Shown: positions 34,904-43,303 of the stretch, in pieces
Layout of the letters: each line of letters begins with the position of its first letter
How positions within the stretch are numbered: position 1 is the first letter of the stretch
Assembly: GCA_963798195.1 (NCBI GenBank)
Contig: CAWCSF010000004.1
Coordinates: 197,638 to 261,637, forward strand
Length of the DNA stretch: 64,000 bases
Direction of reading: 5' to 3'
DNA from: CAVSRC01 sp963798195
GTDB taxonomy: Bacteria; Pseudomonadota; Alphaproteobacteria; Rhizobiales; Kaistiaceae
Notes under the pieces: generated by a model
Database searches by the model: none
Told to the model about the DNA's origin: nothing
Seen by the model: only the letters and a program-made list of their open reading frames with translations
Position numbers and translations under genes: made by a program

Positions 34904-35547
34904 GGCTTGTCGACCAGCGGCTGCAGGATCGCGTCGAGCTTTGCGACATCCAGTTCGCCCGAATGCTTCTCGCCGTTGATGAAGAACGCCGGCGTCCCGT
35001 CCACGCCGAACTCGTCCTGCCCCCGCTGCGCCACCGTCACCACCGACTGGATCAGGTCCTTGCGCGCCATGCACTGGTCGAAGGACGCCTCGTCGAAGCC
35101 GTACTTGCCGAGCTTGTCGAGCAGCGCCAGACCGGGCTTCTCCACGAACGCCCATTCCTTCTGCTCGCTGAACAGCGTGTCGATGATCGGGAAATACTGG
35201 TCGGCCGGTGCGCACCGCGCCGCCACCACCGCCGCCAGCGCCAGCTGGTCGAGCGGGAATTCGCGCAGCACGAAATAGACCTTGCCTGTGTCGATGTACT
35301 TCGTCTTCAGCGTGCCGAAGACCGTGTTGTAGAAATTGGCGCAGTGCGGGCAGGTCAGCGAGGCATACTCGACGATCGTCACCGGAGCCGTGGGTTTGCC
35401 GAGGGCCTGCTCCGGAAGCGGGCCGGGCGCCATCAGCTTCATGGTGCTGATCGCCTCGGCGGATGCCGGGGTTGCAAGGGAGAGCGGTGCCGCCAGGAAA
35501 AGGCCCGCCGCCGCCACGATCAGTGCAGTACGAAACGAGGAACCCAT
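34900..35547 (-). CDS. DsbA-family thiol:disulfide oxidoreductase
   Basis: A 215-residue exported thioredoxin-fold protein. A signal peptide ends near TPASA (residue 30). The active site is CPHC at residues 66-69 in YASLTCPHCANFY, and the cis-Pro loop is GTPAFFINGEKHSG near 184. This is the BdbD/ScsC-like branch common in Hyphomicrobiales, acting in the periplasm on disulfides of secreted proteins. It is convergent with the cupin gene and stands alone as a transcription unit. Confidence 0.88.
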   Translation of the reverse strand: MGSSFRTALIVAAAGLFLAAPLSLATPASAEAISTMKLMAPGPLPEQALGKPTAPVTIVEYASLTCPHCANFYNTVFGTLKTKYIDTGKVYFVLREFPLDQLALAAVVAARCAPADQYFPIIDTLFSEQKEWAFVEKPGLALLDKLGKYGFDEASFDQCMARKDLIQSVVTVAQRGQDEFGVDGTPAFFINGEKHSGELDVAKLDAILQPLVDKP

Positions 35548-35678
35548 GGGAAACCCTTACGCTATGCCGCCCGCAACCCAACAATACCCCATCCCGCGGA
35601 TTTTGTTCACCACCGTGGCGTTGACAGCAGGCCCGGCCCGTCGTCTCTCAGTCTGAGCGCCATCCGAATCCGTTTCCC

Positions 35679-36284
35679 ATGCCCCGTTCCGTCACCGGCC
35701 CCGAAATCGAACGCCTGATCCAGCTTCTGGCCAAGCTGCCCGGCCTCGGGCCGCGCTCGGCCCGCCGCGCCGCCTTGCATCTGGTCAAGAAGAAGGACGA
35801 GTTGCTGGCGCCGCTGTCGAAGGCCATGGGCGTGGCGCTGGAGACGGTCGTCGTCTGCTCCACCTGCGGCAACATCGATACCAGCGACCCCTGCACCATC
35901 TGCGCCGACCCGCGGCGGGAGGAGGGTACCATCGTCGTGGTCGAGGAAGTCGCCGACTTGTGGGCGCTGGAACGCGCCGGCGCGCTCAATGCGCGCTACC
36001 ACGTTCTCGGCGGCGCGCTGTCCCCGCTCGATGGAGTCGGCCCCGACGATCTTGGCATCGACAAGCTGGTCGCGCGCATCTCGGAGGGGCATGTTCGCGA
36101 GGTCATCCTGGCGGTGAACGCCACCGTCGAGGGCCAGACCACCGCGCACTATATCATGGACCGGCTGTCCGGCCTCGACATCAAGGTCTCGCGCCTCGCC
36201 CACGGCGTTCCCGTCGGCGGCGAACTGGACTACCTCGACGAGGGGACGCTTTCGGCCGCGATCCGTCAGCGAACGCCATTCTGA
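35679..36284 (+). CDS. recR: Recombination mediator RecR
   Basis: A 201-residue RecR, which loads RecA with RecO/RecF at gapped DNA. The N-terminal helix-hairpin-helix is LAKLPGLGPRSARRAALHL (residues 14-32), the C4 zinc finger is CSTCGNIDTSDPCTIC near 58-73, and the Toprim domain begins VVEEVADLWALE near 87. Length and domain order are normal. DUF924 gene follows by about 10 bases. Confidence 0.95.
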   Translation: MPRSVTGPEIERLIQLLAKLPGLGPRSARRAALHLVKKKDELLAPLSKAMGVALETVVVCSTCGNIDTSDPCTICADPRREEGTIVVVEEVADLWALERAGALNARYHVLGGALSPLDGVGPDDLGIDKLVARISEGHVREVILAVNATVEGQTTAHYIMDRLSGLDIKVSRLAHGVPVGGELDYLDEGTLSAAIRQRTPF

Positions 36285-36294
36285 AGGAGTGACA

Positions 36295-36888
36295 ATGGAC
36301 CGGCAGATTCTCCGTGACGTCCACGACTACTGGTTCGGCGATCTCAAAGGTCCGCCGCCGCAGGAGCTCGTAGATCGCTGGTTCAAGCCGTCGGAGGAAG
36401 TCGACAACCACATCCGCGAGACGTTCGGTCCGCATCTCGACGAAGCCCGCGACACCGACTGGAAGCTGTCGGAGCTGACGCGCGAGGAGCAGATGGGGCT
36501 CATCGTCATGCTCGACCAGTTTCCGCGCCAGATCTGGCGAAAGAGCGGCGAGGCCTTCGCCTATGACTCGAAGGCCCTGTCGATTGCCCGCGAACTCGTC
36601 GCCGGCGGCACCGACCGGTTCAGGCCGGCCGAGCGGACCTTCCTCTTTCTCCCGTTTGAGCACAGCGAGGACGTGGCCGATCAGGACGAGTCGGTGATGC
36701 TCTACGCTATCGGGGCGGTGAACGCGCCGGAGGAGGCAAAGGCCGGCGTGCGCAATACCCTCGACTTCGCAACCAAGCACCGCGACGTCATCCGCAAGTT
36801 TGGCCGTTTTCCGCATCGCAACGCGATGCTGGGCCGTGAATCGACGCCAGAAGAGGTCGAATTCCTCAAGGGCGGCCGCGGGTTCTAA
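36295..36888 (+). CDS. DUF924 family protein
   Basis: A 197-residue helical protein of the DUF924 family: HDYWFGDLKGPPPQELVDRWF near residues 9-29, MGLIVMLDQFPRQIWR near 66-81, FLFLPFEHSEDVADQDES near 117-134, and FGRFPHRNAMLGRESTPEE near 165. The family is widespread; no reaction is established that I know of. AAGGAG lies 5 bases before the ATG at 36295, so that start is preferred over the GTG at 36289, which overlaps the binding site. Confidence 0.88.
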   Translation: MDRQILRDVHDYWFGDLKGPPPQELVDRWFKPSEEVDNHIRETFGPHLDEARDTDWKLSELTREEQMGLIVMLDQFPRQIWRKSGEAFAYDSKALSIARELVAGGTDRFRPAERTFLFLPFEHSEDVADQDESVMLYAIGAVNAPEEAKAGVRNTLDFATKHRDVIRKFGRFPHRNAMLGRESTPEEVEFLKGGRGF

Positions 36889-37212
36889 CTAGCGCGAGAT
36901 CGCGATTTCGCTGAACTGGATCACCGGCTCGATGTCGGTGTAGTTGGCGATATCGCCTTGCAGGAATTCGGCGTGCGGCCCGAACGCGGCCATGAAGTCC
37001 TCTGCCGTCTCGAACAGGTATTGGCACATCGCGACATAGGCCGGTGGCGCACCCGGGGCACCGCCGCCCAAGCCGCGGTCGACGGTGACGCCGCCGAATC
37101 CCTTGGCCACGCTCAGCCGCGCGATCGAATCCGGCATGTGCCTGTCCAGATAATAGGCCATATCGAAACGGCCATCCGGCCTGTTCGGATAAAAGATGCT
37201 GATCCTGACCAT
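36889..37212 (-). CDS. EthD domain protein
   Basis: A 107-residue dimeric alpha/beta-barrel protein of the EthD family, recognisable by the opening VRISIFYPNRPDGRFDMAYY, the DRHMPDSIARL segment and AYVAMCQYLFETAEDFMAAF. EthD proteins were first seen in ether degradation gene sets but most have unknown roles. It is convergent with the DUF924 gene, with stop codons back to back, and 16 bases downstream of rmuC on the same strand. Confidence 0.83.
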   Translation of the reverse strand: MVRISIFYPNRPDGRFDMAYYLDRHMPDSIARLSVAKGFGGVTVDRGLGGGAPGAPPAYVAMCQYLFETAEDFMAAFGPHAEFLQGDIANYTDIEPVIQFSEIAISR

Positions 37213-37228
37213 GCCGACTCTCGGAGGG

Positions 37229-38416
37229 CTACACTTCCTCGAACTGGCTGAACGGCAGTTCGGGCGGCTCGTCGCGGCGCATCGGTGACGGTCGCGCCGG
37301 CTGTTGCTGGCGCACCTGTTGCGCGGGCTGCTGCGCCGCGTCGCCGTCTTCCACTTCGACGGTTTTGATCTTCTCGCCGCGGCTGGTGATCTTGCGGCTG
37401 GAGACCAGGATGTCCTCGACGTCCTTGTTCGCCTGGCTGAAATGCAGCCCAAGCTTGCGCACGCGGTCGTCGAGCCGGACGACATCGTCCATCAGCTTGA
37501 TCACCTCCATCTGGATGATGTGCGCCTGCTCGCGCATGCGGGCGTCGCGAAGCAGCGACATCACCACCTGGATAGACAGCATCAGCAGAGACGGCGAGAC
37601 GATCACCACCCGTGATCGGTGCGACCGCTGCACGATATCTTCGTAGTGCTCGTGGATGTCGAAGAAGATCGACTCGGATGGGACGAACATGAAGGCCGTG
37701 TCCTGCGTCTCGCCCGTCACCAGGTAGCGATCGGCGATGTCCTGCACGTGCTTGATCGTGTCGCGCCGGAACTGGCTCTCGGCCGCGCGCTTCGCTTCCG
37801 GCGTCTCGGCCGCGCGGATCGCGTTCCACGCCTCCAGCGGAAACTTGGCGTCGATGACTAGGCTGGCGCCACCATTGGGAAACAGGATGAGGCAGTCGGG
37901 GCGGGTGCCGTTCTTCAGCGTCGCCTGGAACTGGTACGCCGAGGTCGGCAGCCCGTCGCGCACGATCGCTTCCATCCGCGCCTGCCCGAAGGCGCCGCGC
38001 GTCTGCTTGTTGGCAAGGATGTGCTGAAGCTCGACCACCTGGCTCGACAGAGCCGTGATGTTCTGCTGTGCCTTGTCGATCACCGCCAGCCGCTCGCCGA
38101 GCTTGGCGAGGCTCTCGTGCGTTCCGCGCGCCGTGTCGCTCATCGACTGGCCGACGCGGTGGCCGAAGCCGTCGAGCCGCTCCGACAGGCCGCGCACGTG
38201 TCCGGTGATCTCGCCCTGGTGGCGGCGAAGCTCCTCCAGACCGGCCTCGATCCCCTCGCGCCTCGTATCCTCCAGCACCTCGACACGCCGCGCCGCCCGC
38301 CGCCAGGCGAAGAAGGTGATGGAGAGCAGAACCGCCAGAACAACAGCCGCGCCGCCCGCGATCAGGGTGGCGCCGGTGACGGCAAGGTCGCCGAATCGGT
38401 AGGTGGTCTCAAGCAT
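37229..38416 (-). CDS. rmuC: DNA recombination protein RmuC homologue
   Basis: A 395-residue RmuC: an N-terminal membrane span (about residues 13-37), a coiled coil (about 45-130), and the conserved nuclease-like domain with RTRPDCLILFPNGG-type text (GTRPDCLILFPNGGASLVIDAKFPLEAW), DIADRYLVTGETQDTAFMFVPSE and VVIVSPSLLMLSIQVV. RmuC limits inversion at short inverted repeats in E. coli. A Gln/Ala-rich tail (from about 355) is variable. The ATG at 38416 is chosen because the membrane span follows it directly. Confidence 0.9.
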   Translation of the reverse strand: MLETTYRFGDLAVTGATLIAGGAAVVLAVLLSITFFAWRRAARRVEVLEDTRREGIEAGLEELRRHQGEITGHVRGLSERLDGFGHRVGQSMSDTARGTHESLAKLGERLAVIDKAQQNITALSSQVVELQHILANKQTRGAFGQARMEAIVRDGLPTSAYQFQATLKNGTRPDCLILFPNGGASLVIDAKFPLEAWNAIRAAETPEAKRAAESQFRRDTIKHVQDIADRYLVTGETQDTAFMFVPSESIFFDIHEHYEDIVQRSHRSRVVIVSPSLLMLSIQVVMSLLRDARMREQAHIIQMEVIKLMDDVVRLDDRVRKLGLHFSQANKDVEDILVSSRKITSRGEKIKTVEVEDGDAAQQPAQQVRQQQPARPSPMRRDEPPELPFSQFEEV

Positions 38417-38481
38417 CCGGAGAGAGTACCGCGAAGGCCGCCGGGTACAAAACGGGAACCCGTTGGTGGCCGTAACGGCGG

Positions 38482-38514
38482 AAACCCGGGCCGGCGAAGG
38501 GCCTGCCCGGGTTT
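38482..38514 (-). terminator. Hairpin after the exported-protein gene
   Basis: AAACCCGGGC and GCCCGGGTTT form a 10-bp stem with a 13-base loop, about 10 bases beyond the minus-strand stop at 38524. The descending arm ends in TTT on the minus strand, so it is a plausible terminator with a short U tract, isolating the upstream gene from rmuC. Confidence 0.55.
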
Positions 38515-38523
38515 GCCATGCGG

Positions 38524-39018
38524 TCAGTGGCCGGTCGCGGCGTCGCACGACACGTCGGGGTTCATGTCGGCGAAGGCGCCTTTCGGGTTCGGCTTCCACG
38601 CCCAGACATGCAGCTCGTAGAACGGCCCGAGGCCATACCGGTTGGGCGCACCGGTGAAGCTGAACAGGTGGCCTTCCAGTTCGGCCGGCCCCTTGGAGGT
38701 GATGTATTCCACCGCAACCAGCGTCATCTTGCCGTCTGCGCCTGGCTCGTACATCACGGCTTCAGGACGCGACAGTTCGATTTTGTCGTCCTTGAGGTAG
38801 TCCGGATTGACGTAGTGAATGCCCATGGCGCCGCCCTCGATGCCGCTGGCGCACGGGATGGGCGCATAGCCCTCCGCGACAGCGGCGGCGACGTCCTTGA
38901 ACCGGTCGTTGGCCATGCGGACATCGTCCGCCAACGGGTTTGCCATCTCGGCCGCCGAAGCGGCGCTTGCCGCAACCACGGCCACAAGGGCCAGGCCAGC
39001 CCATGACAGTCTCTTCAT
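38524..39018 (-). CDS. Exported protein of unknown function
   Basis: A 164-residue protein with a Sec signal peptide (KRLSWAGLALVAVVAASAASA, about residues 2-22). The mature part includes MANDRFKDVAAAVAEGY, CASGIEGGAMGIHYVN, and a paired Cys near the C terminus (NPDVSCDAATGH), plus SFTGAPNRYGLGPFYELHVW. I cannot name a function; exported relatives with this layout are annotated only as hypothetical, as far as I recall. AAGGAG lies 8 bases before the ATG at 39018. A hairpin follows the stop. Confidence 0.8.
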   Translation of the reverse strand: MKRLSWAGLALVAVVAASAASAAEMANPLADDVRMANDRFKDVAAAVAEGYAPIPCASGIEGGAMGIHYVNPDYLKDDKIELSRPEAVMYEPGADGKMTLVAVEYITSKGPAELEGHLFSFTGAPNRYGLGPFYELHVWAWKPNPKGAFADMNPDVSCDAATGH

Positions 39019-39094
39019 GCACAGTCTCCTTCTCTTCAGGTGCTCGGGGTGAAATTGAAATCGTGGAAAATCGCAGCGGCGGGACGGTGCCGCA

Positions 39095-39400
39095 TCAGCG
39101 CCGGCGATTGATCTTTCGCCAGGCGCGGACGTCGCCATCGGCCCAGCGGCCGAGGGACGACCGAGTAATGCCGAGGTCCTTCAGGATATGGTCGTCAAGT
39201 ACGGCAAGTACGCGGACAGTCCGGCGTCGCATCCACCAACGGGCGAAAGCATCGACCGCCGTCTTCGGCGCTCGGCGAACCGCCGCCGCGAGCCTGCTCA
39301 GCCACGGGCGCAAGGTTTGCGCTGCGTGCGCCACGGTCGGGAGCGCCGCTCTCTCGCCGATGAGGATGTCGTTGTCCGTTGCCGGCGTCTGATGAACCAT
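39095..39400 (-). CDS. DUF1127-containing small protein
   Basis: A 101-residue protein whose last 45 residues match the DUF1127 module: LAVLDDHILKDLGITRSSL, an Arg-rich helix motif common in small alphaproteobacterial proteins. Some short DUF1127 proteins affect RNA turnover and phosphate or carbon metabolism in Agrobacterium and Rhodobacter; this longer form may be different. GAGAAGG stands before the ATG at 39400. The segment before the domain has no recognised features. Confidence 0.75.
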   Translation of the reverse strand: MVHQTPATDNDILIGERAALPTVAHAAQTLRPWLSRLAAAVRRAPKTAVDAFARWWMRRRTVRVLAVLDDHILKDLGITRSSLGRWADGDVRAWRKINRRR

Positions 39401-39559
39401 CGAACCTTCTCGCTGTCGCCCATGTGAGGCGTCACGCGGTCCGTGTGCACTTCGCCGTGCACGCCGACCGGTGCGGGAGCGGGACTTAGCCGAGGGACGG
39501 TTCGCGACGCGTCCCCTGATCGGAGGAAGCACGATCACGAAATGGAGAGCGGATCCGGG

Positions 39560-40687
39560 TCAGCGCAGAAGAGGCGTCGAGAACCCGGCGACGAGTTTTG
39601 CGAGATCGGCTTGGCGTCGCGTGCCGGTCTTTTCGTAGAGGCGGCCGAGATGGGTCTTGACGGTGCTGGTCGCGATGCCGAGCGCCGCGGCGACTTCGGG
39701 CGCGCCGCCGACTTCGGCAATGGCGAGCAGGACTCGGAGTTCGGTCAGCGTAAGCTTGTAGGCGCGGGCAATCGTCTCCGGCAGCGACGTGGGTTCGACC
39801 ACCGCTTTGTGGACGAAGATCGCCAGCACCGCCGCGGATGCACTGGCGCTGCGGCGCGCCGCCGACCCGAGCGGCAGCGCATGTGCGACATATCGGGCGC
39901 CATCGTGGGCGACGAGTGGGAGTGCGATTCCCTTTGTCCCGATCGCGGTGTCGCCGGTCGCCGTGGCGGCAACGATATCGCGCAGTTCCCGGTCGATCGC
40001 CGGCTCGCCGGCCGTCAACGCTCCGTTCACCACGCGCAGCGGATCGGCGGCGGCCAGCATGCGGGCGCCGGCCGCGTTCGTGTGGAGCACGTGACCGCCG
40101 GCGTCGATGAGAAACGCACCGGCGCTCAGTCCGTCGAGGCTCTCGGCGAGGTTCGCCGCTTCCGCCGCCTTGAGGTCGATGACGCCGGCGATCAGCGCGG
40201 CGCGCCGGATGTGCGGCACGATCAGCCGCATGCGCCGTCGCGTGTCGTCGTTGACGGGCCCGTCGGCTTCGCTCCGGAAGACGCCGAACATCGCGGCGGT
40301 GGCGACGGACTTGTCGAGGACCGACGCCACGAAATCCACGAACCCCTGCGGGCGCGCCCATTCCTCGTAGAACCTCGACTGGAGGAATTCGTCGTAGGGG
40401 ACGAGATCGGAAGTTGCGATGGGCTCTTCGATGTCCGCGAAGACGTGACCCATGACCAGTGGATCGATCTTTATGTAATTCTGGAAATATAGCTGCGCGT
40501 AGTGCGGCGATATGCCGGAATCATAAGCGTTGGCCCCGGTCAGGCTGGTGGCGCTTTTCGAAAAGAGCGTTGCCGCCTGGCCGCCCACAAATCGCGCGGC
40601 CTCACCCAGCGTCCGCGCCCAAAGGGTCGGATCGATGGCGGCATCGTAGATTTCGGCAATGAGTTTCGAGAGCAATTCTTCGGGCAT
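39560..40687 (-). CDS. LuxR-type HTH transcriptional regulator
   Basis: A 375-residue regulator with a C-terminal LuxR-type HTH (from about residue 308): LTLTELRVLLAIAEVGGAPEVAAALGIATSTVKTHLGRLYEKTGT. The N-terminal 170 residues are not an obvious acyl-homoserine-lactone domain; a PAS-like central part (LSAGAFLIDAGGHVLHTNAAGARML near 185) suggests sensing of a ligand or redox cue. The HTH is complete. A perfect TGTGA-N6-TCACA palindrome lies 43-58 bases before its ATG, possibly its own control site. Confidence 0.85.
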   Translation of the reverse strand: MPEELLSKLIAEIYDAAIDPTLWARTLGEAARFVGGQAATLFSKSATSLTGANAYDSGISPHYAQLYFQNYIKIDPLVMGHVFADIEEPIATSDLVPYDEFLQSRFYEEWARPQGFVDFVASVLDKSVATAAMFGVFRSEADGPVNDDTRRRMRLIVPHIRRAALIAGVIDLKAAEAANLAESLDGLSAGAFLIDAGGHVLHTNAAGARMLAAADPLRVVNGALTAGEPAIDRELRDIVAATATGDTAIGTKGIALPLVAHDGARYVAHALPLGSAARRSASASAAVLAIFVHKAVVEPTSLPETIARAYKLTLTELRVLLAIAEVGGAPEVAAALGIATSTVKTHLGRLYEKTGTRRQADLAKLVAGFSTPLLR

Positions 40688-40728
40688 GGACGGCGGAAAC
40701 AGTTTAGCCGCCTGACCTATTCAGAGTG

Positions 40729-40746
40729 GTGTGACCTCCGTCACAC
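40729..40746. promoter_or_regulatory. Perfect 18-bp palindrome matching the CRP consensus
   Basis: GTGTGAC-CTCC-GTCACAC is a perfect inverted repeat and contains TGTGA-N6-TCACA, the textbook CRP-family half-site pair. It lies 42-59 bases upstream of the LuxR-type gene on the minus strand, a natural place for an activator or repressor site. It may equally be bound by that regulator itself. Confidence 0.55.
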
Positions 40747-40853
40747 TCGGGCCGGTATTCACTCGTTCGTGATGCCGCCTCCCCCGATCGGCAGACGCAC
40801 GGCACCGATCGCGTCCGTACGTTCCGCGCCCTTTGCAAAGGAGAACCGGATCC

Positions 40854-41057
40854 ATGTCGGATGACGCAGGGCACGACACGACGGACGAGCATCGCGTTTT
40901 GGCGAGCGGAACGGCGACATCGCCGCGTGCATTCGGCCGCCGTCGCACTGGAAGGCCGGCCGATCCGGGTCCCGCGCGGAGCAGTACGCAACCACATGAC
41001 GGCGCGACCCATCCGATCGAGATCAGAAGCCGCTATTTTCTCAGTGAGATTTTCTAG
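40854..41057 (+). CDS. Possible small protein (67 aa), doubtful
   Basis: A 67-codon open frame beginning MSDDAGHD. AAAGGAG is 10 bases upstream, slightly far. The composition is polar, with Thr/Arg/Pro-rich text and no recognised domain, so coding is not proven. It occupies most of the 400-base gap between the LuxR-type gene and the ArfA-like gene; otherwise the gap holds only the palindrome at 40729-40746. Confidence 0.25.
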   Translation: MSDDAGHDTTDEHRVLASGTATSPRAFGRRRTGRPADPGPARSSTQPHDGATHPIEIRSRYFLSEIF

Positions 41058-41089
41058 CCGCGAAAAGCGCAATCGGTCGGGAAACGCAG

Positions 41090-41257
41090 CTATTCACCGG
41101 CCTCGTCAGCATCTGGCCGCTTCAGGTGTTTGGGCCGCCGCCGCGGCTTGTCCGGCCGCTCGACCACCTTCTGGCGGAAGAGTCCGCTCTTCAGCGAGCG
41201 GGCCACGGGGTTCCGTTTAGGCCTTCTCGCCTTGGCAGGTATGCGTTTCTTGGCCAT
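41090..41257 (-). CDS. Small basic ArfA-like protein, candidate ribosome-rescue factor
   Basis: A 55-residue very basic protein starting MAKKRIPAKARRPKRNPVA. The central SLKSGLFRQKVVERP resembles the ribosome-rescue factor ArfA (LLHDPLFRQRVEKNKKGKG in E. coli), followed by a Lys/Arg-rich tail. ArfA recruits release factor 2 to stalled ribosomes lacking a stop codon; Caulobacter has a related function in BrfA. The match is short, so the function is inferred. It is divergent from def, 53 bases apart, in a translation-gene neighbourhood. Its mRNA has a GAAGAG-CGGA-CTCTTC hairpin inside the LFRQ region. Confidence 0.6.
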   Translation of the reverse strand: MAKKRIPAKARRPKRNPVARSLKSGLFRQKVVERPDKPRRRPKHLKRPDADEAGE

Positions 41258-41310
41258 GTCCCGTGCCCGAAAGCGTTGACCCGGAAGGGTTCGTCTCATA
41301 TCTGAAGCCC

Positions 41311-41847
41311 GTGACAAAGCTCGATATCATCACCCTTCCCGACCGCAAGCTCCGCTTGAAGAGCGCTCCCGTGGAGCGCGTCGACGACGACCTGCGCAAG
41401 TTCATGGATTCCATGCTGGAGGCCATGTACGACGCGCCGGGCATCGGCCTCGCCGCAATCCAGGTCGGCGTGCCGCGCCGCATCGTCACCATCGATGTTG
41501 CCCAGCGCGAGGACGACGAGGCGAAGCCTAACCCGCTCTTCCTGGTCAACCCGCAGATTCTCTGGCGGTCGGACGATTTCGCCGTTGCCGAGGAAGGGTG
41601 CCTTTCGATTCCCGAATACTTCGCCGAGGTCGAGCGTCCGGCCTCTGTCCGCGTCGCTTATCTCGACCGCGACGGCAAGCCGCAGGAGATCGAGGCGGAA
41701 GGCGTTCTGGCCGTCTGTCTCCAGCACGAAATCGACCATCTCGACGGCAAGTTGTTCATCGACCACCTGTCCAAGCTCAAGCGGGACATGGTTATCAAGA
41801 AATTCACCAAGCAGGCGCGGGGCAGCGCCAAGCCGGCGGCTCTCTGA
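41311..41847 (+). CDS. def: Peptide deformylase
   Basis: A 178-residue type I deformylase removing the formyl group from nascent proteins. All three motifs are present: GIGLAAIQVG near residues 44-53, EGCLSIPE near 94-101 with the metal Cys, and HEIDHLDG near 136-143 with both metal His. The GTG at 41311 gives the usual N terminus (TKLDIITLPDRKLR). An upstream in-frame start at 41263 would add 16 residues and is less likely. It begins the def-fmt-truA group with a small lipoprotein gene in between. Confidence 0.93.
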   Translation: MTKLDIITLPDRKLRLKSAPVERVDDDLRKFMDSMLEAMYDAPGIGLAAIQVGVPRRIVTIDVAQREDDEAKPNPLFLVNPQILWRSDDFAVAEEGCLSIPEYFAEVERPASVRVAYLDRDGKPQEIEAEGVLAVCLQHEIDHLDGKLFIDHLSKLKRDMVIKKFTKQARGSAKPAAL

Positions 41848-41984
41848 ATCTCTTCGGGAACCCTGTGGGTTCCGCTGCGTTACCGCACAGCCTCGTTCGG
41901 CCGCACCGGTTCTTTTGAACGGCCACAGCCGGACGGCGGCCGCGGCGGAAGAGAATTTGCCCCAGATGAACAGGGAGTACTGAC

Positions 41985-42245
41985 ATGAGAAAGATGATCC
42001 TGGCCGTGGCGGCCGTTTCGAGCCTGAGTCTCGGCGTTGCTGGCTGCACGACGTCCGAAGGGGCGATCGGCGGCGGCGTCGTCGGCGCGGCCGTTGGCGG
42101 CCTTGGCACCAATTCGGTTGGCGGCGCCATCATCGGCGCGGGCATTGGCGCGCTCGCCGGCGCCGTGCTGGTCGACCACCTCAACAACGGCTATTGCACC
42201 TATCGCTACAGGGGCAAGCTGTACCGCGATCGTTGCTATCGCTAG
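41985..42245 (+). CDS. Small glycine-zipper lipoprotein
   Basis: An 86-residue outer-membrane-type lipoprotein. The lipobox is GVAGC near residue 21; it is followed by a Gly-zipper (GGGVVGAAVGGLGTNSVGG, then GAIIGAGIGALAGAV) and an aromatic Cys-containing tail (GYCTYRYRGKLYRDRCYR). Such proteins are common in envelope stress loci, with no known enzymatic role. CAGGGAG precedes the ATG. It separates def from fmt, which is unusual, and has its own terminator-like hairpin downstream. Confidence 0.82.
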   Translation: MRKMILAVAAVSSLSLGVAGCTTSEGAIGGGVVGAAVGGLGTNSVGGAIIGAGIGALAGAVLVDHLNNGYCTYRYRGKLYRDRCYR

Positions 42246-42260
42246 GTCGCAGCTGAATTC

Positions 42261-42290
42261 GACCGTCGGCGCTTTGGTGCGCCGGCGGTC
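42261..42290 (+). terminator. GC-rich hairpin after the lipoprotein gene
   Basis: GACCGTCGGCGC and GCGCCGGCGGTC pair as a 12-bp stem with one mismatch and a TTTGGT loop, 16 bases past the stop at 42245. Only a weak T tract follows (GTCTTG), so termination may be partial, letting transcription pass on to fmt. Confidence 0.5.
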
Positions 42291-42332
42291 GCAGTCTTGC
42301 CGGCCGGGCGGGGGGAGGTTATGCCCCGCGCC

Positions 42333-43301
42333 ATGGCGCTCCGCATTGTCTTCTTCGGTACCCCCGATTTCGCTGTCCCGACGCTGACCGAAATCACCGG
42401 TCAGGGCCACGAGGTCGCTGCGGTGTACACGCAGCCGCCCCGTGCCGCCGGCCGTGGCATGGGCGAGCGCAAGTCGCCCGTGCATCAGGTCGCAGAGCAA
42501 TTCGGCATTCCGGTCATGACCCCCGCCCGCCTCAAGGCGGAAGGCGAGGCCGAGCGCTTCGCCGCGCTCGCGCCCGATGTCGGCGTCATCGTCGCCTACG
42601 GGCAGATCCTGCCGAAATCCTTCCTCGACGCGCCGCCCCATGGCTGCCTCAACCTGCATGGCTCGCTGTTGCCGCGCTGGCGCGGTGCTGCGCCGGTTGC
42701 CCGCGCCATCATGGCCGGCGACGCCGAGACCGGCGTCATGGTCATGCGCATGGAGGAGGGGCTGGATACCGGCCCAGTCGCCATGAGCGAACGCGTCGCC
42801 ATCGCCCCGGACGCGACCGCCGGCGAACTCTCGTCGCAACTCTCTTTGCTCGGCGCCGATCTGATGGTCCGCGCGCTGGCGGCGCTGTCGCGCGGCGTCC
42901 TTGGTTTCACGCCACAGGCGGAGGACGGCGTCACCTACGCCAAAAAGATCGACAAGGGCGAGACCCGCATCGACTGGTCGCGTCCGGCCGACGAGGTCCA
43001 CAACCATATCCGTGGCCTGTCGCCCGATCCGGGTGCGTGGTTCGAGGCCGATCTCGGCAAGCAGCCGGAGCGCATCAAGGTCCTCCGGTCTTCGTTGGTC
43101 GCCGCCGATCCACCGCCGCTCGTGCCCGGGTGGTCGCATGATTTCGGCGCGCCGCCGGGAACCGTACTCGACGACCAGCTCACCATCGCCTGCGGTTCCG
43201 GCGCCGTCCGCCTGACGGACGTGCAGCGCCCCGGCAAGGGGCCGGTCAAGGCGGCGGAGTTCCTGCGCGGCCTGCGCGCCCCGCTCGCCGCTGTCGGCTA
43301 G
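42333..43301 (+). CDS. fmt: Methionyl-tRNA formyltransferase
   Basis: A 322-residue enzyme that formylates initiator Met-tRNA. Core motifs: LRIVFFGTPDFAVPTL at the start, DVGVIVAYGQILPKSFLDAP near 82-101, and LNLHGSLLPRWRGAAPVARAI near 107-127 with the catalytic His and Asn-containing text. The C-terminal OB-like domain is present. The start could be 42321 or 42333: GGGGAGG is 2 bases from the first and 14 from the second, so the first is too close and I chose the second by homology to MxLRIVFxGTP. truA follows by 2 bases. Confidence 0.94.
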   Translation: MALRIVFFGTPDFAVPTLTEITGQGHEVAAVYTQPPRAAGRGMGERKSPVHQVAEQFGIPVMTPARLKAEGEAERFAALAPDVGVIVAYGQILPKSFLDAPPHGCLNLHGSLLPRWRGAAPVARAIMAGDAETGVMVMRMEEGLDTGPVAMSERVAIAPDATAGELSSQLSLLGADLMVRALAALSRGVLGFTPQAEDGVTYAKKIDKGETRIDWSRPADEVHNHIRGLSPDPGAWFEADLGKQPERIKVLRSSLVAADPPPLVPGWSHDFGAPPGTVLDDQLTIACGSGAVRLTDVQRPGKGPVKAAEFLRGLRAPLAAVG

Positions 43302-43303
43302 CC

